Below are positions 17,615-26,800 of a stretch of 64,000 nucleotides of DNA, piece by piece. The notes under the pieces were generated by a model, which was not told the origin of the DNA, did not search any database, and saw only the letters and a list, made by a program, of their open reading frames with translations. The stretch spans positions 372,001 to 436,000 of the forward strand of contig NZ_PIGG01000031.1 of NCBI RefSeq assembly GCF_002924445.1. The letters are read 5' to 3'. Made by a program: the position numbers and the translations under genes. Numbering within the stretch: the first letter of the stretch is position 1; every line of letters begins with the position of its first letter. Source of the stretch: Minwuia thermotolerans (GTDB lineage Bacteria > Pseudomonadota > Alphaproteobacteria > Minwuiales > Minwuiaceae).

Positions 17615-18294
17615 GCCCGGACTGGGAAGCGATCCGCCGGCGGATCGACGAACGCGGCTTCGCCGTCGCCCCGGCGATGCTCGACGCCGGAACCTGCGCG
17701 GCTATCGCGGCCGGCTATGCCGACGACGGGCTCTATCGCAGCCGCGTGGTCATGCGCCGCCATTCCTTCGGCGAGGGCGAGTACAAGTACTTCAGCTATC
17801 CCCTGCCCGCTCCCGTCCAGCGTCTCAGGGAAAGCGTCTATCCCGAACTCGCCCCGCTGGCCAATCTCTGGGCCGAAAGGCTCGGCTGGGACTCCCGCTT
17901 CCCGGCGGCGCATGCGGACTACCTGGAACAGTGTCACGCGGCGGGACAGACGCGGCCGACGCCGCTGGTGCTGAGCTACGGGCCCGGCGACTACAACCGC
18001 CTGCACCAGGACCTCTATGGCGACCTGCACTTTCCCGTTCAGATGGCGGTGCTGCTTACCGACCCGGCCGAATTCGAGGGAGGCGAATTCGTGCTCACCG
18101 AAACCCAGGCGCGCAAGCAGAACCGGGCGGAGGTGATCTCGCTCAGGCAGGGCGACGCCGTGCTGTTCGCGGTCAACCAGCGGCCCGTGGCCTCGAAGAA
18201 CGGCTACTCCCGGGTCACCATGCGCCACGGAGTTTCGACGGTGCGGTCGGGCCATCGCCGCACGCTGGGCGTGATCTTCCACGACGCCCGGTAA
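17611..18294 (+). CDS. 2-oxoglutarate/Fe(II)-dependent oxygenase
   Basis: Prolyl-hydroxylase-like double-stranded beta-helix protein (227 aa) using Fe(II), O2 and 2-oxoglutarate. The iron-binding triad is visible as His and Asp in RLHQDLYG and the distal His in MRHGVS; the 2OG-binding Arg is probably in GHRRTLGVIFHD. EFEGGEFVLTE is the typical strand between them. It is translationally coupled to the exporter by an ATGA overlap. The substrate is unknown; relatives hydroxylate proteins or small molecules. Confidence 0.88.
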   Translation: MSPDWEAIRRRIDERGFAVAPAMLDAGTCAAIAAGYADDGLYRSRVVMRRHSFGEGEYKYFSYPLPAPVQRLRESVYPELAPLANLWAERLGWDSRFPAAHADYLEQCHAAGQTRPTPLVLSYGPGDYNRLHQDLYGDLHFPVQMAVLLTDPAEFEGGEFVLTETQARKQNRAEVISLRQGDAVLFAVNQRPVASKNGYSRVTMRHGVSTVRSGHRRTLGVIFHDAR

Positions 18295-18316
18295 AGGGCG
18301 AGCCGGCGCCTTCCGC

Positions 18317-18532
18317 TCAGCCCCGGCCGCCGGGCAGATTGTCCGCGCCGAGAGACTGATCCAAGCGGTTGAAGTGTTCGATAATCTGACGGAACTGCTG
18401 TTCCGGCGAGCGCAGTTCCTGCTGCCGCCGCCGCTCCCGCGCCGCTCGCCGCCGCATGACCGCGAACCCGCAGAGCAGGCCGACCCCGGCCAGTGCGGCG
18501 ATGACGAGAATGGCGTCGACGCCCAGTTCCAT
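18317..18532 (-). CDS. Small single-pass membrane protein
   Basis: A 71-residue protein of no recognised family. One N-terminal membrane helix (about residues 5-25) is followed by a strongly basic stretch (MRRRAARERRRQQE) and an amphipathic tail (PEQQFRQIIEHFNRLDQSL). The basic side predicts a cytoplasmic C-terminus. It lies downstream of marC on the same strand with an 87-bp gap. Codon use fits the neighbours, so it is probably real. Confidence 0.6.
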   Translation of the reverse strand: MELGVDAILVIAALAGVGLLCGFAVMRRRAARERRRQQELRSPEQQFRQIIEHFNRLDQSLGADNLPGGRG

Positions 18533-18619
18533 GAGTTCCGCACCCCCGTTCAGCCGACTGAACTCCGATCATAGTCCGAACGGACGCGCCGCCGCTGTGG
18601 CGCGCGTCACGGGCCGCAG

Positions 18620-19258
18620 CTACATCGGCGCAACGCCGAAGGTGTTGGCGACAGCGTCGAACACGAGCTGGACCGCCAGCGCCGCCAGGATGACGCCCAG
18701 TATGCGGCCGATGGTCTGGGCGACCGTATCGCCCAGCAGCCGCAGGACAGGCCCGACCGCGAGAAAGATCGCCAGGCAGATCAGCAGCACCGCCGAAGCC
18801 GCGCCCAACACCGCGATCTGGTCGGCGAATGCGTCTCCGGCTTCCTTCATGTAGAGCATGATCGTCGCGATGGCGCCGGGGCCGGCCATCATCGGAATGG
18901 CCATGGGAAAGACGGAGATGTCTTCTTCCACGCTCCCGCGGTGTTCCACCATGTCGTTGGTGCGCTTCTCGCGCCGCTCGCTGCGCTTCTCGAACACCAT
19001 TTCCAGCGCGATCAGGAACAGCAGGATGCCGCCGGCGGCGCGGAAGGCCTCCAGCGTGATCCCCATGGCCCCCAGCAGGAACGCACCGCCATAGGCGAAG
19101 CCGAACAGGATGAAGGCGGCGACGACGGTCGCCTTGACCGCCATGATCGCCTTGTGGCGGCGCGAGGCGCCTTCGGTCAGCGTCGCGAAGATGGGCGCGA
19201 TGCCGATCGGGTCGACCACGACGAAGAAAGTCACCAGCGCCGGTACGAAGGCCTCCAT
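18620..19258 (-). CDS. MarC family integral membrane protein
   Basis: Six-helix inner-membrane protein (212 aa) of the MarC/UPF0056 family, function unresolved; the old link to multiple antibiotic resistance has not held. Signatures: FFVVVDPIGIAPIFATLTEG at the start, then FPMAIPMMAGPGAIATIMLY in the centre, and GRILGVILAALAVQLVFDAV at the end. The start lies 3 bp after the small membrane gene upstream, placing marC third behind the CoxL-type gene. Confidence 0.92.
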   Translation of the reverse strand: MEAFVPALVTFFVVVDPIGIAPIFATLTEGASRRHKAIMAVKATVVAAFILFGFAYGGAFLLGAMGITLEAFRAAGGILLFLIALEMVFEKRSERREKRTNDMVEHRGSVEEDISVFPMAIPMMAGPGAIATIMLYMKEAGDAFADQIAVLGAASAVLLICLAIFLAVGPVLRLLGDTVAQTIGRILGVILAALAVQLVFDAVANTFGVAPM

Positions 19259-19261
19259 GGC

Positions 19262-19429
19262 CTAGCCGCCAGCCGATTCGAACCAGGCGCATCGGCGCAA
19301 CACGCTATGGGCCACCACGAACAGCACCACGCCCAGAAAGAACATCATGCCCAGCCGGCGGCGGCCGAGCGGATCGGACCGGGGCTTCTCCTCGTCGCCG
19401 GCCGGTTCCGGATCCGCCCCGTCAGTCAA
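19262..19429 (-). CDS. Small membrane protein (55 aa)
   Basis: No known family. An acidic, proline-containing N-terminus leads to one membrane helix (MMFFLGVVLFVVAHSVL). The start is a TTG at 19427-19429, chosen because a very strong ribosome-binding site (GAGGGGGCTCC) lies just before it. The gene is squeezed between the CoxL-type gene (11 bp) and marC (3 bp), so all three appear co-transcribed. Confidence 0.6.
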   Translation of the reverse strand: MTDGADPEPAGDEEKPRSDPLGRRRLGMMFFLGVVLFVVAHSVLRRCAWFESAGG

Positions 19430-19440
19430 AGGAGCCCCCT

Positions 19441-21753
19441 CTACTTCGCGGCCTGGATCGCGCGCCACACTGCCTGCGGCGTCGCCGGCATGTCGATCTG
19501 CGTCACACCGAGATCCGACAGCGCATCGATGATGGCGTTGATCAGCGCCGGCGGGCCGGCAAGGCAACCCGCTTCGCCGCAGCCCTTGGTGCCGAGCATG
19601 TTCGACTTGCAGGGCACTTCCTCGCGGTGGAAGTCGAAGTTGGGCAGGTCGTAGGCGCGGGGCATGGCGTAGTCCATGAAGGATCCCGCCAGCATCTGCC
19701 CGTCCTCGTCGAAATAACCGTGTTCCAGCATCGCCTGGCCGACGCCCTGGGCGATACCGCCATGGACCTGACTTTCGACGAACAACGGGTTCACGACGTT
19801 GCCGAAATCGTCGACCACGGTCCAGCGGTCGATGCGGGTGACGCCGGTCTCCGGATCGACCTCGACTTCGCAGACATGGCAGCCATTGGGATAGGTCACC
19901 GGATTGAACTTCGCGGTCTCGCGCGTATCGAGCGCCTCGATCTCGCCGGCCAACGCCATCTTCCTGGCTTCATCGGCCAGGGCGAGGATGTCGATCTTCC
20001 GGTCCGTGCCTGCCACGGCGAAACTGCCATCGTCGAACTCGATGTCGACGGCGCTGGTCTCGAAATACTGCGCCGCGGCGGCCTTGCCCTTCTCGATCAC
20101 CGCGTCGGACATGGCGTGGATCGCCGTGCCCGTGGAGACCAACGAGCGGGACCCGCCGGTACCGCCGCCGGTCGGAATGGCGTCGGTATCGCCCATGACG
20201 ATCTTCACCTTCTCCGCGTCGATGCCCAGGCGATCGCAGATGAGCTGAGTGAAGGCCGTCTCGTGGCCCTGCCCATTGGACTGGGTGCCCACGAAGACGG
20301 ATACCGTGCCATCCTCATCGAAGCGGATGGCCGCCGATTCCTCGGGCATGCCGGCAGTCGCCTCGATGTAGTAGCAGAGGCCCCGGCCGCGCTTCAGACC
20401 GGCCTTCGCGCTCTCCGCCCTGCGGGCGGCAAAGCCCTGCCAGTCGGCCTCATCCAGCGCACGTTCCATCAGCCGCCCGAACTCGCCCGAATCATAGGTC
20501 TCGCCGGTCGAGGTCTTGTAGGGCATCTGTTCCGGCCTGATGAAATTGCGCCGGCGCACCTCGTCCTGGCCCAGACCGGTCTCCATGGCGATACGATTGA
20601 CCAGCCGCTCGATCAGGTAGATCGCCTCCGGCCGGCCCGCGCCGCGATAGGCGTCGACAGGCGTGGTATTGGTCATGACCCCGTGGACGTCGAAATACAT
20701 CACCGGGATGTCGTAGACGCCGGCCAGCACCTTGGCGTGCGCCGCCGTCGGGATCAGGCACGACATGGTGGAAAGATAGGCGCCCAGATTGGCGGTCGTA
20801 TGCACCCTGAGGCCAAGGAACTTCGCGTTCTCATCGATCGCCATCTCGGCCCAGGACCAATGGTCACGGCCCTGGGTATCGGTCAGGAACGCTTCCTGCC
20901 GGTCGGAGATCCAGCGCACAGGCTTCTTCAGCTTGCGCGCGGCATAGGCCGACAGGATGTGTTCGGGATAGAAGAACAGCTTCATGCCGAAGCCGCCGCC
21001 CACGTCCGGCGTGACCACGCGGACCTGGCTGTCTTCGAGACCCAGGCAGCCGGCGAGCTGGCGCTTGATGCCCCACCCCCCCTGGGTCGAGGTATAGAGT
21101 GTGATCTTGTCGGCCGCGGCGTCGTAATCGGCGATCGAGGTGCGCGCCTCCATGGAATTGGCGACGACGCGCTGATTGATCAGTTCGATCCGAATCACTT
21201 TCGCGGCCTTGTCGAAGGCGGCCTTGGTGCCGGCCTCGTCGCCATTCTCGAAGTCGAAGACCAGATTGCCCGGCGCGCTGTCATGCAGCAGCGGCGCGCC
21301 CGGTTCCTTCGCCTTGCGCGCGTCGGCGACGGCGTCCAGCGGCTCATAGTCGACCATCACCGCTTCGGCCGCCTCGCGCGCCTGCGCCAGGCTCTCGGCA
21401 ACGACGAAGGCGACGCCGTCGCCCACATGGCGAACCTTGTCATGCGCCAGGGCGAAGTGCGGCGGTTCGGCGCGCTTCGAGCCGTCCTTGTTCTTGACCG
21501 GCCAGAGGCTCGGCAGGCCGCCGACGCCGGCGTCCTGCAGTTCCTTACCGGTGACGATGTCGACCACGCCGGGCATGGCCTTCGCATCGTCGACGTCGAC
21601 CGAAAGGATCTTCGCATGGGCGTAGGGCGAACGGACCACGACCGCGAAAAGCTGGCCCTCGAGCCGGATGTCGTCGGCATACTTGCCGGTTCCCGTGATG
21701 AAGCGGATATCCTCGACGCGGCGGACTGCCTGCGCGACACCGAACTTGGTCAT
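19441..21753 (-). CDS. Xanthine dehydrogenase family molybdopterin-binding subunit (CoxL-like)
   Basis: Large subunit of a molybdenum hydroxylase (770 aa) holding the Mo-molybdopterin cytosine dinucleotide cofactor. Present are the cofactor-contact motif GGGFGMK (252-258), GTQSNGQGHET, GGSRS and the catalytic Glu in GCGEAG. The active-site loop reads AYRGAGR (368-374), not the AYRCSFR of true CO dehydrogenase, so this is a related hydroxylase of unknown substrate. The start at 21751-21753 fits MTKFGVAQAVRRVEDIRFITG. No FAD (CoxM) or 2Fe-2S (CoxS) subunit gene is adjacent. Its maturation factors are probably those at 57978-63184. Confidence 0.92.
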   Translation of the reverse strand: MTKFGVAQAVRRVEDIRFITGTGKYADDIRLEGQLFAVVVRSPYAHAKILSVDVDDAKAMPGVVDIVTGKELQDAGVGGLPSLWPVKNKDGSKRAEPPHFALAHDKVRHVGDGVAFVVAESLAQAREAAEAVMVDYEPLDAVADARKAKEPGAPLLHDSAPGNLVFDFENGDEAGTKAAFDKAAKVIRIELINQRVVANSMEARTSIADYDAAADKITLYTSTQGGWGIKRQLAGCLGLEDSQVRVVTPDVGGGFGMKLFFYPEHILSAYAARKLKKPVRWISDRQEAFLTDTQGRDHWSWAEMAIDENAKFLGLRVHTTANLGAYLSTMSCLIPTAAHAKVLAGVYDIPVMYFDVHGVMTNTTPVDAYRGAGRPEAIYLIERLVNRIAMETGLGQDEVRRRNFIRPEQMPYKTSTGETYDSGEFGRLMERALDEADWQGFAARRAESAKAGLKRGRGLCYYIEATAGMPEESAAIRFDEDGTVSVFVGTQSNGQGHETAFTQLICDRLGIDAEKVKIVMGDTDAIPTGGGTGGSRSLVSTGTAIHAMSDAVIEKGKAAAAQYFETSAVDIEFDDGSFAVAGTDRKIDILALADEARKMALAGEIEALDTRETAKFNPVTYPNGCHVCEVEVDPETGVTRIDRWTVVDDFGNVVNPLFVESQVHGGIAQGVGQAMLEHGYFDEDGQMLAGSFMDYAMPRAYDLPNFDFHREEVPCKSNMLGTKGCGEAGCLAGPPALINAIIDALSDLGVTQIDMPATPQAVWRAIQAAK

Positions 21754-21860
21754 TCTCGAACGCCCTCCCCGACGGCTTCTGCGGCAACAGCAAAACGGCC
21801 CCGTTTTGGGCGGGACCGGCAAATTCGGATGTTACGGTCCGTGGGCCGTTTGGCAAGCCG

Positions 21861-22712
21861 CTACTCCGCCGCCTGCGTCGCGGCCGTCCGGCCAAGATCA
21901 TAGGGCCTGTCGTTGGAAAGCGACGGCACTGCCCGGCGCGCCTTCTCGATCTTCTCCATGTCGAGATCGGCGGCGACCCAGCCGGGTTCTTCGCCGGCGT
22001 CGGCCAGCACCTCGCCCCAGGGCGCCACGATCAGCGAGTGGCCATAGGTCTGCCGCCCGCCGTCATGCTCGCCCGTCTGCGCCGCCGCGATCACGAAGCA
22101 GCCGTTCTCGATCGCCCGGGCGCGCAGCAGCACGTGCCAATGCGCCTTGCCCGTCTCCGCGGTGAAGGCCGAAGGCATGGTGAGTATATCGGCGCCGGCC
22201 TTGGCCAGATCGCGGTAGAGGTGCGGAAAGCGCATGTCGTAGCAGATCGTCATGCCGAGACGGCCGAAAGGCAGATCGACCACGTTGACCGATGCGCCCG
22301 GCCTGTAGGCCTTCGATTCCTTGAAGGACTCTCCGGACGGCAGATCCACGTCGAACATGTGAATCTTTTCGTAGCGGTTGGCGATGGCGCCGTCGGGCGC
22401 AATCAGGAAGGATCGGTTGACCAGCCGGTCGTCGCCCGCCGTCTTCAGCGCCAGCGAACCGATGTTGAGCCAGACGCCCAGCTTTGCGGCAAGGTCGCGA
22501 TAGGCCGCGAGCGAGGGATCGTCCTCCTCCAGGCGCGCCGCCTCCATGGTGTCGCGTCGGCGGCGGAAGATGAAGTTCGTCACCTCGGGCGTCTGGACGA
22601 AGATCGCGCCATCCTTCGCCGCATCCTCGATCCGTGGCCGGTTGGCGGCCAGATTGGCTTCCCAGTCCGTACCCGTGTTCGGCTGAATGCAGGCGGCCCT
22701 GACCGAAGTCAT
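21861..22712 (-). CDS. Carbon-nitrogen hydrolase (Nit1/Nit2-like)
   Basis: Nitrilase-superfamily amidase (283 aa). The catalytic triad is seen as Glu in TPEVTN, Lys in YEKIHMFD and Cys in [10 protein letters not shown]. The family that includes Nit2 (omega-amidase) and Nit1 (deaminated glutathione amidase) shows the same YEKIHLFD motif, so repair of side products of glutathione or transamination is the likeliest job. It overlaps grxC by 4 bp, which fits a thiol-related role. Confidence 0.9.
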   Translation of the reverse strand: MTSVRAACIQPNTGTDWEANLAANRPRIEDAAKDGAIFVQTPEVTNFIFRRRRDTMEAARLEEDDPSLAAYRDLAAKLGVWLNIGSLALKTAGDDRLVNRSFLIAPDGAIANRYEKIHMFDVDLPSGESFKESKAYRPGASVNVVDLPFGRLGMTICYDMRFPHLYRDLAKAGADILTMPSAFTAETGKAHWHVLLRARAIENGCFVIAAAQTGEHDGGRQTYGHSLIVAPWGEVLADAGEEPGWVAADLDMEKIEKARRAVPSLSNDRPYDLGRTAATQAAE

Positions 22713-22975
22713 GGCGCCGGCGCTTCCTTCAGCAACGGATCCAGACGGCCCGCCGCCTCCATCGCGGCAAGATCGTCATAGCCGCCGACATGGATATCGC
22801 CGACGAAGACCTGCGGCACCGTCCGCCGGCCCGAGCGCTTGATCATCTCGTCACGCTTGCCCGGCGTGAACATGATGTCGATCTCCTCGTAGGCGACGCC
22901 CTTGTCGTCGAACAGCTTCTTCGCGCGGTAGCAGTAGGGGCAGAGCCCCGTCGTATACATCACGACCCTGGACAT
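22709..22975 (-). CDS. grxC: Glutaredoxin 3
   Basis: Small glutathione-dependent thiol reductase (88 aa) with the active site CPYC at residues 12-15 and the glutathione-binding segments RTVPQVFVG and HVGGYDDLAAM. It sits between comF (39-bp gap) and the nitrilase gene, a conserved alphaproteobacterial order. Confidence 0.95.
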   Translation of the reverse strand: MSRVVMYTTGLCPYCYRAKKLFDDKGVAYEEIDIMFTPGKRDEMIKRSGRRTVPQVFVGDIHVGGYDDLAAMEAAGRLDPLLKEAPAP

Positions 22976-23014
22976 GGTCTTCGCCGTTCCCGTCCTTGTT
23001 GAGACCTGATTAAC

Positions 23015-23758
23015 CTAGTGCGTCTGTCCGGCCCGGACAACGCGCGCCACCGTCAGCACGTCGACCGACGCCGCCCCGCCGCGCCTGAGCACGCGGGCGC
23101 AGGCCTCCACCGTCGCCCCGGTGGTGTAGACGTCGTCGACCAGCACCAACCGGGCGTCGCGGACCCGCTCGGCCGCCCCTTCGGCCAAACGGAACGCGCC
23201 ACGCACATTCCGCCGCCGGGCGGTGGCGCTGAGTCCGCCCTGGCTGCGCGTGGGACGCCGGCGCTCCAGCAGATCGGGCAGGAACCCGATGCCTGCGCGG
23301 ATCGCCAGTTCCCGCGAGAGCAGCGCTGCCTGGTTGTAGCGTCGCCGCCAGAGCCGCCGGCGGTGCAACGGCACGGGCACGACGCCATCCGCGTCCGCCA
23401 GCAGGGGCCTTCCGGCCCGCCAGAGCAGCGTCGCCAGCCCTGCCGCCATGTCGGTGCGGTCGCCATGCTTGAAGCCGAGCACCGCCTGGCGGAGGGGCTC
23501 ATCATAGCGCACGGCCGACCGGGCACGGTCGAACACTGGCGGCTGCGCCGCGCAGAGCGCACAAACGCGGCCGGGCTCGGTCTCGAAATCGAAGGGCAGG
23601 CCGCAGCAGGCGCACATCGGCTCGGTGATGAAGTCGCTCTCGCCGAAGCAGCGGGCGCAGAGTCTGGCCGGGTCGGCAACCTCCGCCCCGCAGGCGAAGC
23701 ATTGCGGCGGCAAAAGGACGTCGAGCGCGAGGCGCGCGGCTGGTCGCAGGAGTTTCAT
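23015..23758 (-). CDS. comF: ComF family phosphoribosyltransferase-like protein
   Basis: Double-zinc-finger plus phosphoribosyltransferase protein (247 aa) linked to DNA uptake in competent bacteria, though widely conserved elsewhere. The N-terminus carries four Cys pairs (CFAC, CARC, CACC, CALC) and the C-terminal half the PRPP-binding loop VLVDDVYTTGAT. Start at the ATG 23756-23758 (MKLLRPAARL). The frame remains open far upstream, but that part is antisense to the methyltransferase gene. It heads the comF-grxC-nitrilase operon. Confidence 0.92.
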   Translation of the reverse strand: MKLLRPAARLALDVLLPPQCFACGAEVADPARLCARCFGESDFITEPMCACCGLPFDFETEPGRVCALCAAQPPVFDRARSAVRYDEPLRQAVLGFKHGDRTDMAAGLATLLWRAGRPLLADADGVVPVPLHRRRLWRRRYNQAALLSRELAIRAGIGFLPDLLERRRPTRSQGGLSATARRRNVRGAFRLAEGAAERVRDARLVLVDDVYTTGATVEACARVLRRGGAASVDVLTVARVVRAGQTH

Positions 23759-23806
23759 CGCCCGGCGAGTATGGCAAGAACCGCCGGAACCTGCCATATC
23801 CGCCGC

Positions 23807-24706
23807 ATGGCTTCCGAGATCGAGATCTTCGAGCGGCGACTGCATGCCCGCAACCGCGCCCGCGCGGCGGCCGGGTTCGCGGATCACGACTTCCTGTTCC
23901 GCGACGTCGCCGAGCGCATGGCCGACCGGCTCGGCGACGTGCAGCGCAGCTTCCGGCGGGCGCTGGTCGTCGGCGGCCGCGCCCGCTTGCCGGAAGGACT
24001 GGTGGGACCGGACGGGAAAATCGCCGAAGCCGTGACCATGGACCTCGCCCCGGCCTTCGCCCGGCCCCGGCCGGCGGTCGCCGCCGACGAGGAATGGCTG
24101 CCTTTCGCGCCCGGAAGCTTCGACCTGATCCTGAGCCCGCTCTCGCTGCATTGGACCAACGATCTGCCCGGCGCGATGATCCAGCTCCGAGGCGCGCTGA
24201 AGCCCGACGGGCTGTTGCTGGCGGCGCTGTTCGGCGGCGGCACGCTGCACGAGTTGCGCCATGCGCTGATGGAAGCGGAATCGGAGATCGAGGGCGGCGT
24301 CAGCCCCCGCGTCTCCCCCTTCGCCGAGATTCGGGACTCGGGCGGCCTGCTGCAGCGCGCGGGCCTGGCGCTGCCGGTGGCCGACATGGACACCATCACC
24401 GTGACCTACGGCCATCCGCTGAAGCTGCTGGCGGACCTGCGCGGCATGGGGGAGCAGAACGTTGTCCGCGAACGCCGCCGCAAACCGCTGCGCCGGGCGA
24501 CCCTGCTCCGGGCGATGGAGATCTACACCGACCGTTTCGGGCTGGCGGACGGCCGGGTGCCGGCGACTTTCGAGATCATCTGGCTGACCGGCTGGGCGCC
24601 GCACGAAAGCCAGCAGAAGCCGCTCCGGCCCGGCTCCGCGGCCCAGCGTCTGGCCGACGCCCTGGACGCCACGGAGAAGCCGGCCGGCGACAAGGCGAAG
24701 CCCTGA
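23807..24706 (+). CDS. NDUFAF5-like class I SAM methyltransferase family protein
   Basis: Homologue of the mitochondrial complex I assembly factor NDUFAF5 and of BioC-type methyltransferases (299 aa). The start IEIFERRLHARNRARAAAGFADHDFL is characteristic, as are SFDLILSPLSLHWTNDLPGAM and the C-terminal ATFEIIWLTGWAPHESQQK. Motif I, normally a GxGxG SAM loop, reads RALVVGGRARLPEG, so cofactor binding is uncertain. NDUFAF5 hydroxylates an arginine of the PSST subunit in mitochondria; a similar bacterial role is inferred. It is divergent from comF, as in related genomes. Confidence 0.85.
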   Translation: MASEIEIFERRLHARNRARAAAGFADHDFLFRDVAERMADRLGDVQRSFRRALVVGGRARLPEGLVGPDGKIAEAVTMDLAPAFARPRPAVAADEEWLPFAPGSFDLILSPLSLHWTNDLPGAMIQLRGALKPDGLLLAALFGGGTLHELRHALMEAESEIEGGVSPRVSPFAEIRDSGGLLQRAGLALPVADMDTITVTYGHPLKLLADLRGMGEQNVVRERRRKPLRRATLLRAMEIYTDRFGLADGRVPATFEIIWLTGWAPHESQQKPLRPGSAAQRLADALDATEKPAGDKAKP

Positions 24707-24713
24707 GAAAGGC

Positions 24714-25202
24714 TCAGCTTTCCAGCCCCAGCCGCTTGTGCCAGTCCTCGAGGGACTCGTCCGGATAGTGGCCATGGACCTGGTCGTGCTCGCCGGGGCG
24801 GAACAGCACCCAGTCGGGCTTGAAGTCCATCATCAGATGCGTGCGCTCCGGCGGCACGGGAAGATCGGTGTCGACCACGCCGGCCAGCGGGTGCACGAGG
24901 TCCGGCCAGCGGCTGTCCCAGAGCCAGAGATGGGTGCCGCACTCGCCGCAGAAGCTGCGCTCCGCGTTCGATGTCGTGACCTCGCCGGTCCGCTCGTCTT
25001 CCATCCGGGCGCGGTAGACGCGGAGGTTCTCCCCGCCCTCGATCTCCAGCGTGGTGTTGTCGGCGCCCAGATTGACGGCATAGCCGCCGCCCCCGCTGGT
25101 CTTCCGGCAGATGCTGCAATAGCAGAGATTGAAGGGATAGGGATGGCGGGACTCGACGCGAAACCGGACCGCCTTGCAGTGACAGGAACCTTCGAGCAGC
25201 AT
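24714..25202 (-). CDS. GFA/CENP-V family zinc protein
   Basis: Zinc-binding beta-sheet protein (162 aa) of the glutathione-dependent formaldehyde-activating enzyme fold. Zn ligands appear in GSCHCKAV, CYCSICRK and CGECGTHLW. Enzymatic function is unproven for most members. It starts one base inside the argB stop (TGATG), so it is the last gene of the rpmH-to-argB transcript, and converges with the methyltransferase gene. Confidence 0.9.
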   Translation of the reverse strand: MLLEGSCHCKAVRFRVESRHPYPFNLCYCSICRKTSGGGGYAVNLGADNTTLEIEGGENLRVYRARMEDERTGEVTTSNAERSFCGECGTHLWLWDSRWPDLVHPLAGVVDTDLPVPPERTHLMMDFKPDWVLFRPGEHDQVHGHYPDESLEDWHKRLGLES

Positions 25203-26143
25203 CAGCCGCCTTCCCCGTCCGCCGGATCGTCGCGGCGGATCATCGTGCCGACGCCATGTTCGGTGAAGGTCTCCAGCAGGATCACGTTCTCGACCCGCCC
25301 GTCCAGGATGGTGGCCGCGCCGACGCCGTTGCGGACCGCATCCAGGCAGGTCTCGATCTTCGGGATCATGCCGCCGGTGATTACGCCCTCGCCGCGCAGG
25401 ACCAGCACGTCCCGGGGCGTCAGGACCGGCAGCAGCTGACCGTCCTTGTCCAGCACGCCGGCCACGTCGGTGAGCATGATCAACTTGGCCGCGCCGAGCG
25501 CCGAGGCGATGGCGCCGGCCGCGGAATCGGCGTTGATGTTGAAGGTTTCGCCATTCTTGCCAACACCGATCGGCGCGATCACAGGGATCACCGCGTCCAG
25601 ATCGATGGCGTTGAAGATGTCGGGATTGATGTGACGCGGCTCGCCGACGAAGCCAAGGTCAAGAATGCGCTCGATGTTGGAATCGGGATCGGCCTTGGAC
25701 CGGGTCAGCTTGCGCGCCTGAATCAGCGCGCCGTCCTTGCCGGAGAGGCCGATCGCCATGCCGCCGGCCAGCTGGATGGCGGAAACGATCTGCTTGTTGA
25801 TGGAGCCCGACAGGACCATCTCGACAATGTCGACGGTTTCCCGGTCGGTGACCCTCAGGCCATCGACGAACTGACTGTGGATCTTCAGCCGCTCCAGCAT
25901 GCGGCCGATCTGCGGGCCGCCGCCATGCACGATCACCGGATGGATGCCCACCTGCTTCAGCAGCACGATGTTCTCGGCGAAGGCCTTTGCCAGGGTGTCG
26001 TCGCCCATCGCGTGGCCGCCATACTTGATGACGAAGACCTCGCCGGCGAACCGGCGCAGATAGGGCAGCGCTTCCTGCAGCGTGGCGGCCTTCCTGAGCA
26101 GTTCCTCGTTCAACGTTCCTGTCCTCCCCGCCCGATTCGTCAT
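25202..26143 (-). CDS. argB: N-acetylglutamate kinase
   Basis: Second step of arginine synthesis: phosphorylation of N-acetylglutamate (313 aa). Recognised by FVIKYGGHAMGDD, the substrate loop VIVHGGGPQIGRML and the nucleotide-binding INADSAAGAIASALGAAKLIMLTDV. The N-terminal extension before the kinase core is the type seen in arginine-inhibited, hexameric enzymes. It lies 9 bp after engB, a conserved alphaproteobacterial arrangement. Confidence 0.95.
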   Translation of the reverse strand: MTNRAGRTGTLNEELLRKAATLQEALPYLRRFAGEVFVIKYGGHAMGDDTLAKAFAENIVLLKQVGIHPVIVHGGGPQIGRMLERLKIHSQFVDGLRVTDRETVDIVEMVLSGSINKQIVSAIQLAGGMAIGLSGKDGALIQARKLTRSKADPDSNIERILDLGFVGEPRHINPDIFNAIDLDAVIPVIAPIGVGKNGETFNINADSAAGAIASALGAAKLIMLTDVAGVLDKDGQLLPVLTPRDVLVLRGEGVITGGMIPKIETCLDAVRNGVGAATILDGRVENVILLETFTEHGVGTMIRRDDPADGEGG

Positions 26144-26152
26144 TGCTGGGTT

Positions 26153-26800
26153 TTATAGCCCCGTGCCGCCCGCGCTTGCCAGCATGGCGAGTTCGGCCCG
26201 AAGGTCGGCAATGCCATCGCCCTTCTCGGCGCTGGTGGCTATCTGCCGGGGAAAGGCGGCGACGCGACGCTTCAGCCGCGCCTCCGTATCCGCCGACACC
26301 TTTGCGAGTTCACCCGATTTCAGCTTGTCGGTCTTCGTCAGCACCACCTGGTAGACCACGGCCGCCTTGTCGAGCATGTCCATGAACTCCTCGTCCGGCT
26401 TCTTGATGCCGTGACGCGCATCGATGAGCAGGCAGACCCGCAACAGGTTCGGCCGTCCCCGCAGATAGGCGCGGATCAGCCGTGTCCAGGCCTCCACCGC
26501 GCCCTTCGGCGCCTTGGCGAAGCCATAGCCGGGCAGGTCGACCAGCATCAGCCGGCCGTCCAGGTCGAAGAAGTTGAGCTGCTGTGTCCGGCCCGGCGTG
26601 TTGGAGGTCTTGGCCAGCGCCTTGCGGCCCGTCAGCGCGTTGACAAGGCTCGACTTTCCCACGTTTGAGCGGCCGATGAAGGCCACTTCGGGCAGGTCCG
26701 CCGGCGGCAGCTGCTCCAGCCACGCCACGCTGATGACGAACCGGCATTCGGCGGCGAAGAGCAGCCGGCCCGCCTCCGGGTCGGGCGTCTCGTCATTCAC
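26153..26800 (-). CDS. engB: Ribosome-biogenesis GTPase EngB (YihA/YsxC)
   Basis: Essential GTPase for 50S subunit assembly (215 aa). All G motifs are present: GRSNVGKSS, the G2 Thr in NTPGRTQ, DLPGYG, TKTDKL and TSAEKGDG. It overlaps the yidC end by 8 bp and precedes argB. Confidence 0.95.
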   Translation of the reverse strand: MNDETPDPEAGRLLFAAECRFVISVAWLEQLPPADLPEVAFIGRSNVGKSSLVNALTGRKALAKTSNTPGRTQQLNFFDLDGRLMLVDLPGYGFAKAPKGAVEAWTRLIRAYLRGRPNLLRVCLLIDARHGIKKPDEEFMDMLDKAAVVYQVVLTKTDKLKSGELAKVSADTEARLKRRVAAFPRQIATSAEKGDGIADLRAELAMLASAGGTGL

